Positions 17,961 through 26,933 of a stretch of 64,000 nt of DNA are shown one piece after another (within the stretch, counting starts at the first letter, position 1; each line of letters opens with the position of its first letter). The notes under the pieces were generated by a model. The model saw only the letters and a program-made list of their open reading frames with translations, was not told the origin of the DNA and ran no database searches. This stretch comes from Methylobacter tundripaludum SV96. Its GTDB lineage: Bacteria; Pseudomonadota; Gammaproteobacteria; Methylococcales; Methylomonadaceae. A program made the position numbers and the translations under genes. The stretch spans positions 1,894,385-1,958,384 of the forward strand of contig NZ_JH109152.1 of NCBI RefSeq assembly GCF_000190755.2, written 5' to 3'.

Positions 17961-19127
17961 ATGAATATTCATGAATATCAGGCTAAACAGTTGTTTTTGC
18001 ATTACTCCATACCTGTGCCTGATGGAAAGCAGGCGACCACGCCGGAAAGCGCCGAGCAGGTTGCCAAAGAACTGGGCGGTGACGGTTGGGTGGTTAAAGC
18101 ACAGGTTCATGCCGGTGGGCGAGGCAAAGTCGGCGGCGTAAAGCTGGCCAAAACGCCGGCTGAAGTGGCCGAGTTTAGCCGGGGCATGCTCGGAAAGCGG
18201 CTGGTGACCAAACAGACCGGCGCGGAAGGCTTGCCGATTAATTCATTACTGATAGAAAAAACCTACCCGATCAAACGCGAGCTCTATCTGAGCGTACTGG
18301 TTGACCGGGGCAGCGAGCGCATTATTTTTATTGCCTCGTCTGCGGGCGGCATGGATATAGAAACCGTCGCCCACGAAACGCCTGAACAGATTATCTCGGT
18401 GCCCGTCCATCCGGCCGCCGGTTTACAAGGCTATCAATGCCGGAAGGTCGCTTACGCATTGGGACTTAAAGGTTCGCAAATTAAAGCGCTGGGAAAAATC
18501 ATGCAAGGCTTGTACGACCTGTTTTTAGCCAAGGATGCCAGCCAGATTGAAATTAATCCGTTGATAGAAACCGACAACGGCGAGCTGATAGCGCTGGATG
18601 CCAAGATCAATTTCGACGATAACGCGGTCGAAGTGCATCCCGATATAAGGGCGATGAAAGATGCCGATCAGGAAGATGAAAAAGAAAACAAGGCCCAGCA
18701 ATTCGGACTGAATTACATCACCCTGGAAGGCAATATCGGCTGCATGGTTAACGGTGCGGGGCTGGCCATGGCGACCATGGATCTGGTCAAGCTTAAAGGC
18801 GGTCAACCGGCCAATTTTCTTGATGTCGGCGGCGGCACCAGCGTTGAAAAAGTTTGCGAGGCGTTCAAGCTGATCCTGTCGGATCATAGCGTCAAAGCGG
18901 TATTGGTGAATATTTTCGGCGGCATCGTGCAGTGCGATATTATCGCGGCGGGCATTTTAGCCGCTGTCGAGCAGGTTCATGTCGCCGTACCGGTGGTGGT
19001 ACGTCTGGAAGGCACCAATGCCGAACAGGGCCGGGCCTTGCTAAGCAACACCGGATTGAATCTTTATGCGGCGGATGATTTGGCACACGCGGCAGAACAA
19101 GTCGTAGCATTGGCGGAGGCCGCATGA
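17961..19127 (+). CDS. sucC: Succinyl-CoA synthetase beta subunit
   Basis: 388-residue ATP-grasp subunit of the citric acid cycle enzyme that converts succinyl-CoA to succinate with ATP or GTP formation. It starts [12 protein letters not shown] and carries [17 protein letters not shown] (nucleotide binding), EINPL and [10 protein letters not shown] (metal site), and the FLDVGGGTS and [11 protein letters not shown] motifs of the C-terminal power-helix domain. Overall it is closer to E. coli SucC than to the malate thiokinase MtkA found in serine-cycle methylotrophs. AAGGAG lies 9 bp ahead of the chosen ATG; the longer frame to 17898 is rejected. Overlaps sucD by 4 bp. Confidence 0.95.
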   Translation: MNIHEYQAKQLFLHYSIPVPDGKQATTPESAEQVAKELGGDGWVVKAQVHAGGRGKVGGVKLAKTPAEVAEFSRGMLGKRLVTKQTGAEGLPINSLLIEKTYPIKRELYLSVLVDRGSERIIFIASSAGGMDIETVAHETPEQIISVPVHPAAGLQGYQCRKVAYALGLKGSQIKALGKIMQGLYDLFLAKDASQIEINPLIETDNGELIALDAKINFDDNAVEVHPDIRAMKDADQEDEKENKAQQFGLNYITLEGNIGCMVNGAGLAMATMDLVKLKGGQPANFLDVGGGTSVEKVCEAFKLILSDHSVKAVLVNIFGGIVQCDIIAAGILAAVEQVHVAVPVVVRLEGTNAEQGRALLSNTGLNLYAADDLAHAAEQVVALAEAA

Positions 19128-19990
19128 GCATTTTAATCGACAAAGACACTAAAGTGATTTGCCAAGGCTTTACCGGCAAACAAGGCACTTTTCATTCCCA
19201 GCAGGCGCTGGACTACGGCACCCAATTAGTCGGCGGCGTAACCCCGGAACGCGGCGGCGAAACCCATTTGGGTTTGCCGGTATTCAACACCGTACAGGAT
19301 GCCGTCAGCGGCACCGGCGCAACCGCCAGCGTCATTTACGTACCGCCTTTTTATGCTGCCGATGCGATTCTGGAAGCAGTCGATGCCGGGATTAAACTGA
19401 TCGTCTGCATCACCGAAGGTATTCCGATTTTGCAAATGCTACGCGTTAAGGCCGCGATGGAAGGCACCGGCGTTTTGCTGATCGGCCCCAACTGCCCCGG
19501 CGTGATCACGCCGGGCGAATGCAAAATCGGCATCATGCCCGGACATATTCACCTGCCCGGATCGATCGGCATTGTGTCGCGCTCCGGTACATTGACTTAT
19601 GAATCGGTACATCAAACCACCGCGCAAGGCTTGGGACAAAGTACCTGCGTCGGCATCGGCGGCGACCCGATACACGGCATGAACTTCGTCGATGTGCTGA
19701 GCCGTTTTCAAGCCGACGAGCAGACCAAAGGCATTGTGATGGTCGGCGAGATCGGCGGCGGCGAAGAGGAAGAGGCCGCAGAATATATCAAAGCCCATGT
19801 CACCAAGCCTGTGGTTGCTTATATTGCGGGACAAACCGCTCCTCCCGGAAAGCGTATGGGCCATGCCGGTGCGATAGTCACCGGCGGCAAAGGCACGGCG
19901 GAAGGCAAAGTGGCGGCACTTAAAGCGGCGGGAATTGAAGTGGTGAGTTCGCCGACTGATATTGGCGTGGCGATGAAGGGGTGTTTGTAG
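19124..19990 (+). CDS. sucD: Succinyl-CoA synthetase alpha subunit
   Basis: 288 residues, standard length. N-terminal CoA-binding Rossmann domain ([19 protein letters not shown]), [20 protein letters not shown] in the middle and the phospho-histidine His247 within [11 protein letters not shown]. Forms the catalytic heterodimer or heterotetramer with SucC. Its ATG overlaps the sucC stop. The other dehydrogenase-complex genes of the cycle are not adjacent. A hairpin follows 19 bp after the stop, and beyond it an AT-richer defence cassette begins. Confidence 0.95.
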   Translation: MSILIDKDTKVICQGFTGKQGTFHSQQALDYGTQLVGGVTPERGGETHLGLPVFNTVQDAVSGTGATASVIYVPPFYAADAILEAVDAGIKLIVCITEGIPILQMLRVKAAMEGTGVLLIGPNCPGVITPGECKIGIMPGHIHLPGSIGIVSRSGTLTYESVHQTTAQGLGQSTCVGIGGDPIHGMNFVDVLSRFQADEQTKGIVMVGEIGGGEEEEAAEYIKAHVTKPVVAYIAGQTAPPGKRMGHAGAIVTGGKGTAEGKVAALKAAGIEVVSSPTDIGVAMKGCL

Positions 19991-20008
19991 AATTCAAAGT
20001 AAAATATG

Positions 20009-20034
20009 TCGGATTAGCTTTACAGCTAGTCCGA
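20009..20034. terminator. Hairpin after sucD
   Basis: TCGGATTAGCT and AGCTAGTCCGA pair over 11 bp with one G-U pair and a four-base loop. No T-run follows, so it may be a weak terminator or a processing and stability hairpin separating sucCD from the AriA-like gene. Confidence 0.45.
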
Positions 20035-20085
20035 AAAATAGCCGTTTAATTTGATAATGGCACTTCAATTGATATTGGAATCAAT

Positions 20086-21378
20086 ATGTTGACAAGCATA
20101 AAAATCGAAAAGTTATTTGATATTTTCGATTATGACATCGAGTTTAAAGAGGAAGGCATTACCATTTTAACTGGGCCGAACGGTTACGGTAAAACCACGG
20201 TATTGAAAATACTGGATGCGTTAGCTACACAAAATGGCCCCTTTTTTATTGGGCTGTTGTTCAAGAAAATTGTTTTGGAATTTTCTGATCGAAATGTGAT
20301 TACGCTGCAAAAAGAAGATGATAACGATGTTTTGATAAAGACATTAGGTAAGTCTAAAACTGTTCATTTGAATAGAAAGTCATTTAATAGCGCGCTACAA
20401 AAGATATTGAAGGATATGCCTTTTCTACGTCCCCTTGATGCTGATAAGTGGTTAGATCGTCGTACTGATAATATTTACAACACAGAAACACTGCTACAGA
20501 AATTTCTACCGATTTTTCCTGAATTTGCAGCTGCAATTCATGCAATAGGGTTGCCAATAATTCCTGAAGTATATTTTATTCGTGAACAAAGATTGTTGCT
20601 TCCTGTCCTTAGCCCTAGACGTAGACAATTTTCCAGTCGTCCTTATATGGAAGAAGAAGTATTTGATACTTTTAGCAAAACCATTGAAGAATATGCCAAA
20701 GAGCTTCGTGAAAATATTAGAGAAACACTAGCAAAATCGTCACAAATTAATCAAGAGCTTGATAGCAGTTTTCCTCGTCGTCTTTTCGACCAACAACAAG
20801 ACATTTCTGAAGAAGAATTTAAACACCGTTTTGACAAAGTTAGGGAAATACAAAAATCATTAAGTGAGTTTGAGCTTTTCGACATAAAAGAAGATAGCCA
20901 TCCAACTTACAAACCAGAAAATGCTAAGGCACTTTATGTTTATATTGATGATACTGAAAAGAAACTTGCGGTATTTTCCGATCTTCTTGGCAAACTAAAA
21001 GCATTTACTGGAATACTAAACGAACGTCGGTTTACTTTTAAACGTATAGATATTTCCAAAGAAGATGGTTTTAAATTCAGTACTGACCTAGCAAAGCCAT
21101 TAGCGTTGGGTGACTTATCTTCAGGTGAACAACAGGAAGTAGTGTTGCTTTATGAACTATTGTTCAAAGTTAAGCCAGGAACTTTGGTATTGATTGATGA
21201 GCCGGAACTTTCGCTACATGTTGTTTGGCAAAAACAATTTCTCGACGACCTGTTCAAAATCATCGAACTACAAAAAATAAACATTGTTGTCGCCACGCAT
21301 TCCCCGCAGATCATAAACAATCATTGGGATTTGACTGTTGATTTAGAGGAATTACGTGATGCAGCGCTATCTAAGTGA
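20086..21378 (+). CDS. ariA: AriA-type ABC/OLD-like ATPase of a PARIS defence cassette
   Basis: 430-residue AAA_15-type ATPase. Walker A is GPNGYGKTT (residues 30-38), the ABC-like signature GDLSSGEQQEVVLL starts near 342, Walker B is LVLIDEPELSLH near 368-379, and the switch histidine is in VVATHSPQII near 402. The middle (residues 120-320) is a charged helical insertion, as expected for a coiled-coil arm. It overlaps the next gene, which encodes a DUF4435/TOPRIM protein; this ATPase-plus-DUF4435 pair is the PARIS architecture, in which AriA assembles into a scaffold, detects phage anti-restriction proteins and releases AriB. Base composition is clearly AT-richer than sucD and nadE on either side, suggesting transfer. 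Confidence 0.82.
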   Translation: MLTSIKIEKLFDIFDYDIEFKEEGITILTGPNGYGKTTVLKILDALATQNGPFFIGLLFKKIVLEFSDRNVITLQKEDDNDVLIKTLGKSKTVHLNRKSFNSALQKILKDMPFLRPLDADKWLDRRTDNIYNTETLLQKFLPIFPEFAAAIHAIGLPIIPEVYFIREQRLLLPVLSPRRRQFSSRPYMEEEVFDTFSKTIEEYAKELRENIRETLAKSSQINQELDSSFPRRLFDQQQDISEEEFKHRFDKVREIQKSLSEFELFDIKEDSHPTYKPENAKALYVYIDDTEKKLAVFSDLLGKLKAFTGILNERRFTFKRIDISKEDGFKFSTDLAKPLALGDLSSGEQQEVVLLYELLFKVKPGTLVLIDEPELSLHVVWQKQFLDDLFKIIELQKINIVVATHSPQIINNHWDLTVDLEELRDAALSK

Positions 21379-22201
21379 GATTGATACGGTAGGTGAAATT
21401 CGCCAAGCGCGTAGACATCCAATAGGGAAAAACTATCTCTGGGTTTTGGTCGAAGGCGAAACCGATCAAAAACTCTATGCAAAATTGATTGATGGCAATA
21501 ACACAAAAATTGAAATGGTACATGGCGGTGTCGAAAACTTACGCAAAACCTTATCCATATTAATTTTAGAAACCAACCAAATTCTTGGAATTCGCGATGC
21601 AGACTTTCTGCATTTGGATAACAAACAGGAAACAACAAATGGTCTGTTTTTAACAGATGTCCATGATGCGGAGATGATGCTGTCATCTTGTGATACGGCT
21701 TTCGAATCAATTGTGGCTGAATATCTCTCTCTTAAACGCGCTCGTTTTATAGATTTTCGTCGTGAGCTTTTAGCGTCTTTGGTATTTCTTGGTGGTATCC
21801 GTTGGCTCAACAATATCGAAGACTTGAAGTTGAATTTTAGTGGCATTGATTTAGATAAGTTCTACGACTCAATTGAATTAACACTTAATAAAATAATGTG
21901 TATTCAAGAAATTGAAGCTCGTTCGCCAAACAAAAAACGCTCTCTTCAACCGGATGAAATTGATCTGAAGATTGCTGACATTTCCGATCACTATAACTTA
22001 TGTAATGGGCATGATTTCGAGAAAGCGTTTGCACACCATGTAAAAAATCACACCGCTGGAACTAAAAATTTCAAAGACACTGATATTGGTAAAGCTTTAC
22101 GCATCGCTTATCGCAAAGAAGATTTTGCTACTACAAATCTTTACAACCTTCTTAAAGACTGGGAAATTAAAACCGGACAACTACTGTTTTCAGTACCATA
22201 A
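21359..22201 (+). CDS. ariB: AriB-type DUF4435/TOPRIM effector of a PARIS defence cassette
   Basis: 280 residues. The N-terminal part has the TOPRIM-like layout of DUF4435: the glutamate in LWVLVEGETDQKLY (residues 28-40), the Asp pair in GIRDADFLHL (80, 82) and a further acidic cluster LTDVHDAEMML (98-108). The C-terminal half is helical with Lys/Arg clusters. In characterised PARIS systems the released AriB dimerises and cleaves host tRNA, causing growth arrest that stops the phage. The start ATG at 21359 has AGAGGA eight bases upstream inside ariA; the GTG at 21356 is less well placed. Overlap of 20 bp with ariA implies coupled synthesis. The effector activity here is inferred from family. 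Confidence 0.8.
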   Translation: MQRYLSEIDTVGEIRQARRHPIGKNYLWVLVEGETDQKLYAKLIDGNNTKIEMVHGGVENLRKTLSILILETNQILGIRDADFLHLDNKQETTNGLFLTDVHDAEMMLSSCDTAFESIVAEYLSLKRARFIDFRRELLASLVFLGGIRWLNNIEDLKLNFSGIDLDKFYDSIELTLNKIMCIQEIEARSPNKKRSLQPDEIDLKIADISDHYNLCNGHDFEKAFAHHVKNHTAGTKNFKDTDIGKALRIAYRKEDFATTNLYNLLKDWEIKTGQLLFSVP

Positions 22202-22245
22202 GTGTTATCTTTCTTCGCTTTCTGCCTTTGATTTTTGCAACTTCA

Positions 22246-23856
22246 ATGACCCTAAAAATAGCCTTAGCCCAAACCAACTTCCTGGTCGGCGACATCGCCG
22301 CCAATGTTGACAACATCGCCAGAGCCGCCATTCATGCCCGTGATGAATTGGGCGCGGATATGGTCGTCTTTCCCGAACTGACCATTACCGGCTATCCGGC
22401 GGAAGACCTGTTATTGCGCGCCGATTTTATTACCGCCGCCAATAACGCGCTTTATCAACTGGCCGACCGCGTTGCCGGTATTGCGCTGGTCGTCGGTTTT
22501 CCCGAACACGATGGCGACAAGCTTTACAACAGTGCGGCGGTATTGCATCAGGGCGCGATACTGGCCTGCTACCGCAAACGGGCGCTGCCCAATTACGGCG
22601 TGTTTGACGAGCAGCGTTATTTTACGGCAGGCAGCCAACCTTGCGTATTCGAGTTCAACGGCACGTTTATAGGGCTGACCATTTGCGAAGATGTCTGGAG
22701 ACAAGGCATTATTGAAGACAACAAACAGGCGGGAGCGGAGTTGCTGCTGACCCTTAACGCCTCGCCGTTTAATTCGGGAAAAATCCATCAACGCGAAGCC
22801 ATTATTTGCAGCCAGGTTAAAGCCGCGCAGATTCCGTTGGTGTATGTCAATCAGATCGGCGGTCAGGATGAATTGATTTTCGACGGCGCGTCTTTCGTCG
22901 TTGACGCAGACGGCGGCATCGTCTTCCGTGCCGCGGAATTTAAAGAGCAGATCAGCGTGGTCGAGTTTGACGGCAATAAGCCCGTAAAAACTACCTGTGC
23001 GCCGTCCTACAATGAAGTCTCCAGCGAATATCAGGCCCTGGTGCTGGGCATTAAAGATTATGTGCGCAAAAACGGTTTCCAGGGAGCCATTTTGGGTTTG
23101 TCCGGCGGCATCGATTCTGCGCTGGTTCTGGCTCTGGCCGTCGATGCGCTGGGCGCTGACAAAGTTGAAGCTGTGCTGCTGCCGTCACGCTATACGCAGG
23201 ACATGAGCAACGAAGATGCGATGCTGGAAGCGGAAGCCTTGGGCGTCAAGCATCATATTATCCCGATAGAACCCGCCGTTAATGCGTTCACCGGCATGTT
23301 GGCCGATATTTTTGCCGGTACCGCTAAAGACGCCACCGAGGAAAACATTCAGGCGCGTTGCCGCGGCGTGGTGTTAATGGCGCTGTCGAACAAACAGGGC
23401 AAGCTGTTATTAACCACCGGCAACAAGAGTGAAATGAGCGTGGGTTACGCGACCCTGTACGGCGATATGTCCGGCGGTTTTGCGCCGATCAAGGACGTGC
23501 CCAAGCTGCTGATTTACCAATTGGCGCATTATCGCAATTCCTTATCTCCGGCGATACCGGAACGGGTCATTACCCGTCCGCCTTCGGCTGAGTTGGCGCC
23601 CGACCAGGTTGACGCGGACTCCTTGCCGCCCTACGACGTACTGGACCCGATCCTGGAGCGTTATATCGAAAAGGACCAGTCCGCCGCTGAAATCATCGCC
23701 GCCGGATTCAGGCGCGAAGATGTAGCCAGAGCCATCAGCCTGGTCGACCGGAACGAATACAAGCGCAGACAATCCCCGCCGGGAATCAGGATCACGGCAA
23801 GGGCGTTCGGCCGCGACCGGCGTTACCCGATCACTTCCGGCTATAAGGGCATTTAG
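22246..23856 (+). CDS. nadE: Glutamine-dependent NAD+ synthetase
   Basis: 536 residues. The N-terminal nitrilase-type glutaminase (residues 1-260) has its triad in ELTITGYPAEDLLL (Glu), YRKRALPNYGVFDE (Lys) and GLTICEDVW (Cys). The C-terminal amidotransferase-fed synthetase has the pyrophosphate loop LGLSGGIDSALVLALA and LLTTGNKSEMSVGYATLYGD. It amidates nicotinic acid adenine dinucleotide to NAD+. An upstream TTG would add six residues; the ATG giving MTLKIALAQTNFLVGD fits the family. It lies 44 bp after ariB but belongs compositionally with the GC-richer core genome. Confidence 0.95.
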   Translation: MTLKIALAQTNFLVGDIAANVDNIARAAIHARDELGADMVVFPELTITGYPAEDLLLRADFITAANNALYQLADRVAGIALVVGFPEHDGDKLYNSAAVLHQGAILACYRKRALPNYGVFDEQRYFTAGSQPCVFEFNGTFIGLTICEDVWRQGIIEDNKQAGAELLLTLNASPFNSGKIHQREAIICSQVKAAQIPLVYVNQIGGQDELIFDGASFVVDADGGIVFRAAEFKEQISVVEFDGNKPVKTTCAPSYNEVSSEYQALVLGIKDYVRKNGFQGAILGLSGGIDSALVLALAVDALGADKVEAVLLPSRYTQDMSNEDAMLEAEALGVKHHIIPIEPAVNAFTGMLADIFAGTAKDATEENIQARCRGVVLMALSNKQGKLLLTTGNKSEMSVGYATLYGDMSGGFAPIKDVPKLLIYQLAHYRNSLSPAIPERVITRPPSAELAPDQVDADSLPPYDVLDPILERYIEKDQSAAEIIAAGFRREDVARAISLVDRNEYKRRQSPPGIRITARAFGRDRRYPITSGYKGI

Positions 23857-23915
23857 TAGGGCAAGCGCTCATTCGCATCAACTTAAGCTTCAATCAATAA
23901 AATGCAAGAGATTGA

Positions 23916-24085
23916 TTCACCACGAAGACACGAAGTTTTTATGTGACTGCTTGCCATTGCCGGTACTCCCCTCTCGGCAACCGCTCCTGTATCGCCAAAA
24001 GCCTCTACTGTTTGCGTATTACCTCTCGTATTCATTCATAGGCTTCGCGTCTTTTCCTTCGTGAACTTCGTGTCTTCGTGGTGAA
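23916..24085. repeat. 170-bp element with perfect 20-bp terminal inverted repeats
   Basis: TTCACCACGAAGACACGAAG at the left end is repeated as its exact reverse complement at 24066-24085. The interior is non-coding and includes, in reverse, a GGAGCGGTTGCC stretch resembling repeat family A. Related arms occur at 52552-52567 and 54589-54603. The layout is that of a small MITE-like non-autonomous element. It occupies part of the 506-bp gap between nadE and the next gene; the remainder (24086-24362) shows no gene. Confidence 0.75.
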
Positions 24086-24362
24086 ATGTCTTTAAGGGGT
24101 GGATTACATTTTCTCAATTCCTGACTATTTGTAATACAATGGGCGGGTTTACAACCGTTTGTTTCGATCACCAAATGTTCCTGCCGGCGGGTTATAAAAA
24201 CAAAGCTATAGCTATGTTGGCTGTCGACATGACCTATTGATCTTCACTTCAATAGCGATATACCGCTCTAACAATCCGCATAGCCAATAAAACATTACTG
24301 CTGGCTCACAGAGATGTTCATGAGAAGACAGTATTTAATAATTTAAAAAAGGTGTCAGTTCT

Positions 24363-25118
24363 ATGTGTTGGAGTGGTGAAGCGTCCGGTGTTTTAGCCGT
24401 CGCAGGTCTTAGTACCGCAGCTTATGTTGCAATTAAACAAGGGGAATCTAAAGAACTCTGGGTTCCGTTAACTTATTTTGCTTTAATGGAATTATTACAG
24501 GCGGTAACTTACGTCTATATCGATTTATGTGACAATCCGAATAATCAGATACTAACGCTGCTGGGCTATTTACACGTCTCGTTCCAGCCGTTTTTTGTCA
24601 ACATGGTCGCGATGTACTTCATCCCGGAAAGCGTCAAGCTAAAAATTCGAACGACTGTCTATACTATCTGCGCCATCGGTACGCTGTTCATGCTGATCAA
24701 GATGTATCCTTTTGTCTGGGCAGGCTCTTGCAACATCGGCGTGGAAGGTTTTTGCGGACCGAGTGTTTGTTCTACCTCCGGCTCTTGGCACATCGCTTGG
24801 CAAATGCCGTTGAACGGCCTGATGTCGGACCCTGTGGGCTGGCTGTTCGGCTTTAACTGGGGCTTGCATGCGTTTACTTATATCGTGGTCGCCTTTTACC
24901 TGCCGCTTATGTACGGTTCATGGCGTTTTGTGGCCTTTCATTATTTAATCGGCCCGTTTATTTCCGACGTGACCACCACCGATCCTAACGAATATGCCGC
25001 GGTTTGGTGCCTGTTTTCCATCGCTTTATGCGTATCGGTCATTAAATCCCCGATCAGGAAACATCTGCACGTTAAAACCTGGCCTTTTTATAAGAAGTAT
25101 ATTGGCGATTCGCTGTAG
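24363..25118 (+). CDS. Uncharacterised multi-pass membrane protein (DUF5765-like)
   Basis: 251 residues with about seven hydrophobic segments and short loops. It begins MCWSGEASGVLAVAGL, the start I associate with an uncharacterised membrane family (DUF5765). Conserved-looking features are the Cys-rich outer loop with CNIGVEGFCGPSVCST (about residues 122-137), and many Trp, Tyr and His residues near segment ends (LLGYLHVSFQPFFVNM, HYLIGPFISD). The layout resembles small membrane sensors or transporters, but nothing visible identifies a substrate. AAAGGTG lies before the ATG. A strong hairpin follows at 25129. Confidence 0.75.
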   Translation: MCWSGEASGVLAVAGLSTAAYVAIKQGESKELWVPLTYFALMELLQAVTYVYIDLCDNPNNQILTLLGYLHVSFQPFFVNMVAMYFIPESVKLKIRTTVYTICAIGTLFMLIKMYPFVWAGSCNIGVEGFCGPSVCSTSGSWHIAWQMPLNGLMSDPVGWLFGFNWGLHAFTYIVVAFYLPLMYGSWRFVAFHYLIGPFISDVTTTDPNEYAAVWCLFSIALCVSVIKSPIRKHLHVKTWPFYKKYIGDSL

Positions 25119-25128
25119 AAATAAGTGC

Positions 25129-25159
25129 AGGCCGGGTTACCCTAAAGCTAACCCGGCCT
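25129..25159. terminator. GC-rich hairpin, probable terminator without T-run
   Basis: AGGCCGGGTTA and TAACCCGGCCT form a perfect 11-bp stem with a nine-base loop, 10 bp after the membrane protein stop. No T-run follows, so it could instead be a REP-like palindrome. Confidence 0.55.
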
Positions 25160-25203
25160 ACGCGGCTACTTTACTGTTATCGTCATTTTTCCGAGGAGCA
25201 AAT

Positions 25204-25674
25204 ATGCAAACATTTAGACAAATTCTGACTTTTTCTCTGTTCATCGCAATTTTTTCGGGCTGCAACCCTGTTTTTGCTGAAACGACTGAGACAACGGATA
25301 CCGATACGCATCATGCGCAAAATAGCCTTGATTGGCCGGGCGTTTATCACGGCTTTCTGCCTTGCGATGATTGCAAGGGCGTGAAAACGACACTCGCCTT
25401 GAACAAAAACAACAGTTATCTCTTGATTACCCAATACGTTGGCAAGTCGGAAAGAGAAATTGTGGAAAAAGGGAAATTTACTGGGGGTAATAACAACAAT
25501 ACGATTGTTTTAACGCCACGCGACAATTCAACTACACGGCAATATCTTGTCGGCGAAAATACGCTCACTCAGCTCGATAACAATGGCAATCGTATCTCCG
25601 GCAAACTTGCAGATCGCTATATTTTGCGCAGAACCGATGTAACAAAATCATCATCGTCGCATCCGTCGCATTGA
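25204..25674 (+). CDS. NlpE N-terminal domain protein, exported
   Basis: 156 residues with an N-terminal signal (FRQILTFSLFIAIFSGC). Cys20 after FSG gives an imperfect lipobox; cleavage after PVFA by signal peptidase I is the alternative. The mature part has the NlpE-N signature WPGVYHGFLPCDDCKGVKT, whose CxxC is the metal or redox motif of this copper-resistance and envelope-stress family, and ends in a beta-rich segment with RYILRR. E. coli NlpE is longer and signals surface adhesion and copper stress through Cpx; this one has only the N-terminal domain. GAGGAG precedes the ATG. The gene is flanked by an 18-bp direct repeat (see 25753). Confidence 0.82.
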   Translation: MQTFRQILTFSLFIAIFSGCNPVFAETTETTDTDTHHAQNSLDWPGVYHGFLPCDDCKGVKTTLALNKNNSYLLITQYVGKSEREIVEKGKFTGGNNNNTIVLTPRDNSTTRQYLVGENTLTQLDNNGNRISGKLADRYILRRTDVTKSSSSHPSH

Positions 25675-25752
25675 GCAGTGCTCAAGCAAAGCGATTACAC
25701 TTATTTTCAACGCAAAACGTTTCGGACGCGGCAACATGCCCCGTCCGGCTTG

Positions 25753-25770
25753 GTATATTGGCGATTCGCT
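25753..25770 (+). repeat. 18-bp copy of the 3' end of the membrane protein gene
   Basis: GTATATTGGCGATTCGCT at 25097-25114 (the last codons of the DUF5765-like gene, YIGDSL) recurs here exactly, and here too the frame reads YIGDSL followed by a stop (TTAA). The surrounding sequence is otherwise unrelated. It marks a duplicated tail on the far side of the NlpE-like gene. Confidence 0.8.
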
Positions 25771-25783
25771 TTAACTTAAGCTG

Positions 25784-25821
25784 TGTCAATTGGGTTGCAT
25801 CTTTTCGCAACCCAATTGACA
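25784..25821. terminator. Strong terminator hairpin, possibly bidirectional
   Basis: TGTCAATTGGGTTGC and GCAACCCAATTGACA form a perfect 15-bp stem with an eight-base loop, followed by GTTTCATTT. It separates the plus-strand NlpE-like gene from the convergent amrS gene, 27 bp before its stop. Confidence 0.75.
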
Positions 25822-25847
25822 GTTTCATTTAACATTGGCCATACCAA

Positions 25848-26933
25848 TCACCCCATAACAACCGCTTTTCGCTTCGCCCCCCAGTTCCCCGGCTTTGGAT
25901 TGAAGACTCCCGCACAGCGCTCGCCGCAAAAACGGCAATTTCCGGACGCATCCAGATTCCAGTCGGACAATTCGTACCAGTCTCGGCCTATCAGCAACCC
26001 TCTGCACTTGTGACAATAAGTACTTTCTTCCGCCTTATCATGCACATTGCCCACATAGGCATAATGTATCCCGTTTTTTAAAGCGATTCGTCGCGCCTGC
26101 AACAAGGATGAAAGCGGCGTAGGCGGCTTATCGCGCATTTTCCAATCCGGATGAAACGCGGTGAAATGTATCGGCACATCCGGCCCCAGATTCTCGACCA
26201 CCCATTGGGTCATGGCTTCCAGCTCGACTTCCGAATCGTTCTCGCCCGGAATAACCAAGGTGGTCAGCTCCAGCCAGACCGATGTTTCATGCTTGATGTA
26301 CTTAAGCGTTTCCAATACCGGTTCCAAATGTCCCCCGGCAATTTTGTGATAAAAATGTTCGGTGAAGGCTTTTAAATCAATATTGGCGGCATCCATCCAT
26401 TGATAAAACTCGACTCTGGGTTCAGCGCAAACATAACCTGCGGATACCGCCACTGATTTTATGCCCAGACGCCGGCAAGCCTGGGCGGTATCGATCGCAT
26501 ATTCATGAAAAACGACCGGATCGTTATAGGTGTAAGCGACGCTGTCACAGCCATAATCAAGTGCCGTCTGCGCAATGGCATCGGGAGATGCCTTGCTCAT
26601 CAAGGTATCCATTTCCCGCGATTTGCTGATGTCCCAATTCTGGCAAAAATTGCAGGCCAGATTGCATCCGGCGGTGCCGAAGGAAAATACCGGGGTGCCC
26701 GGTAAAAAATGGTTCAGCGGTTTCTTTTCGATGGGGTCAATGGCAAAACCGCTGGAGCGACCATAACTGGTCATGACAATCTGGTCATCCAGGTTTTGCC
26801 TGACAAAGCACAGGCCGCGCTGGCCTTTGTGCATCTTGCAAAACCGGGGGCAGAGATCGCATTGCACCCGACCATCATCCAGCGTATGCCAGTAGCGGGT
26901 TCTTACGGTATCTTTGGTAACAAAATCAGTCAT
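25848..26933 (-). CDS. amrS: AmmeMemoRadiSam system radical SAM enzyme
   Basis: 361-residue radical SAM protein. The cluster-binding motif is in GTAGCNLACNFCQNW (CxxxCxxC, near residue 85). An N-terminal Cys set (CDLCPRFCKMHKGQRGLC) and a C-terminal zinc-ribbon-like set (CHKCRGLL, CRFCGERC) are typical of the AmrS/PflA-like subgroup. The start at 26933 has AGGAG; a longer frame has no family match. AmrS is nearly always found with a MEMO-like protein and an AMMECR1 protein, and both are present divergently at 27355 and 28121. The biochemical role of the trio is not known. Confidence 0.92.
   Translation of the reverse strand: MTDFVTKDTVRTRYWHTLDDGRVQCDLCPRFCKMHKGQRGLCFVRQNLDDQIVMTSYGRSSGFAIDPIEKKPLNHFLPGTPVFSFGTAGCNLACNFCQNWDISKSREMDTLMSKASPDAIAQTALDYGCDSVAYTYNDPVVFHEYAIDTAQACRRLGIKSVAVSAGYVCAEPRVEFYQWMDAANIDLKAFTEHFYHKIAGGHLEPVLETLKYIKHETSVWLELTTLVIPGENDSEVELEAMTQWVVENLGPDVPIHFTAFHPDWKMRDKPPTPLSSLLQARRIALKNGIHYAYVGNVHDKAEESTYCHKCRGLLIGRDWYELSDWNLDASGNCRFCGERCAGVFNPKPGNWGAKRKAVVMG

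Noticed and set aside
17961..19990. Malate thiokinase (mtkAB) as alternative to sucCD
   Set aside because: The motifs follow E. coli SucC/SucD closely and no other serine-cycle genes are nearby.
20086..22201. Gabija or OLD-family nuclease as alternative to PARIS
   Set aside because: The ATPase has no fused TOPRIM domain, the second gene has the DUF4435 motif set rather than a UvrD helicase, and the gene sizes fit AriA and AriB.
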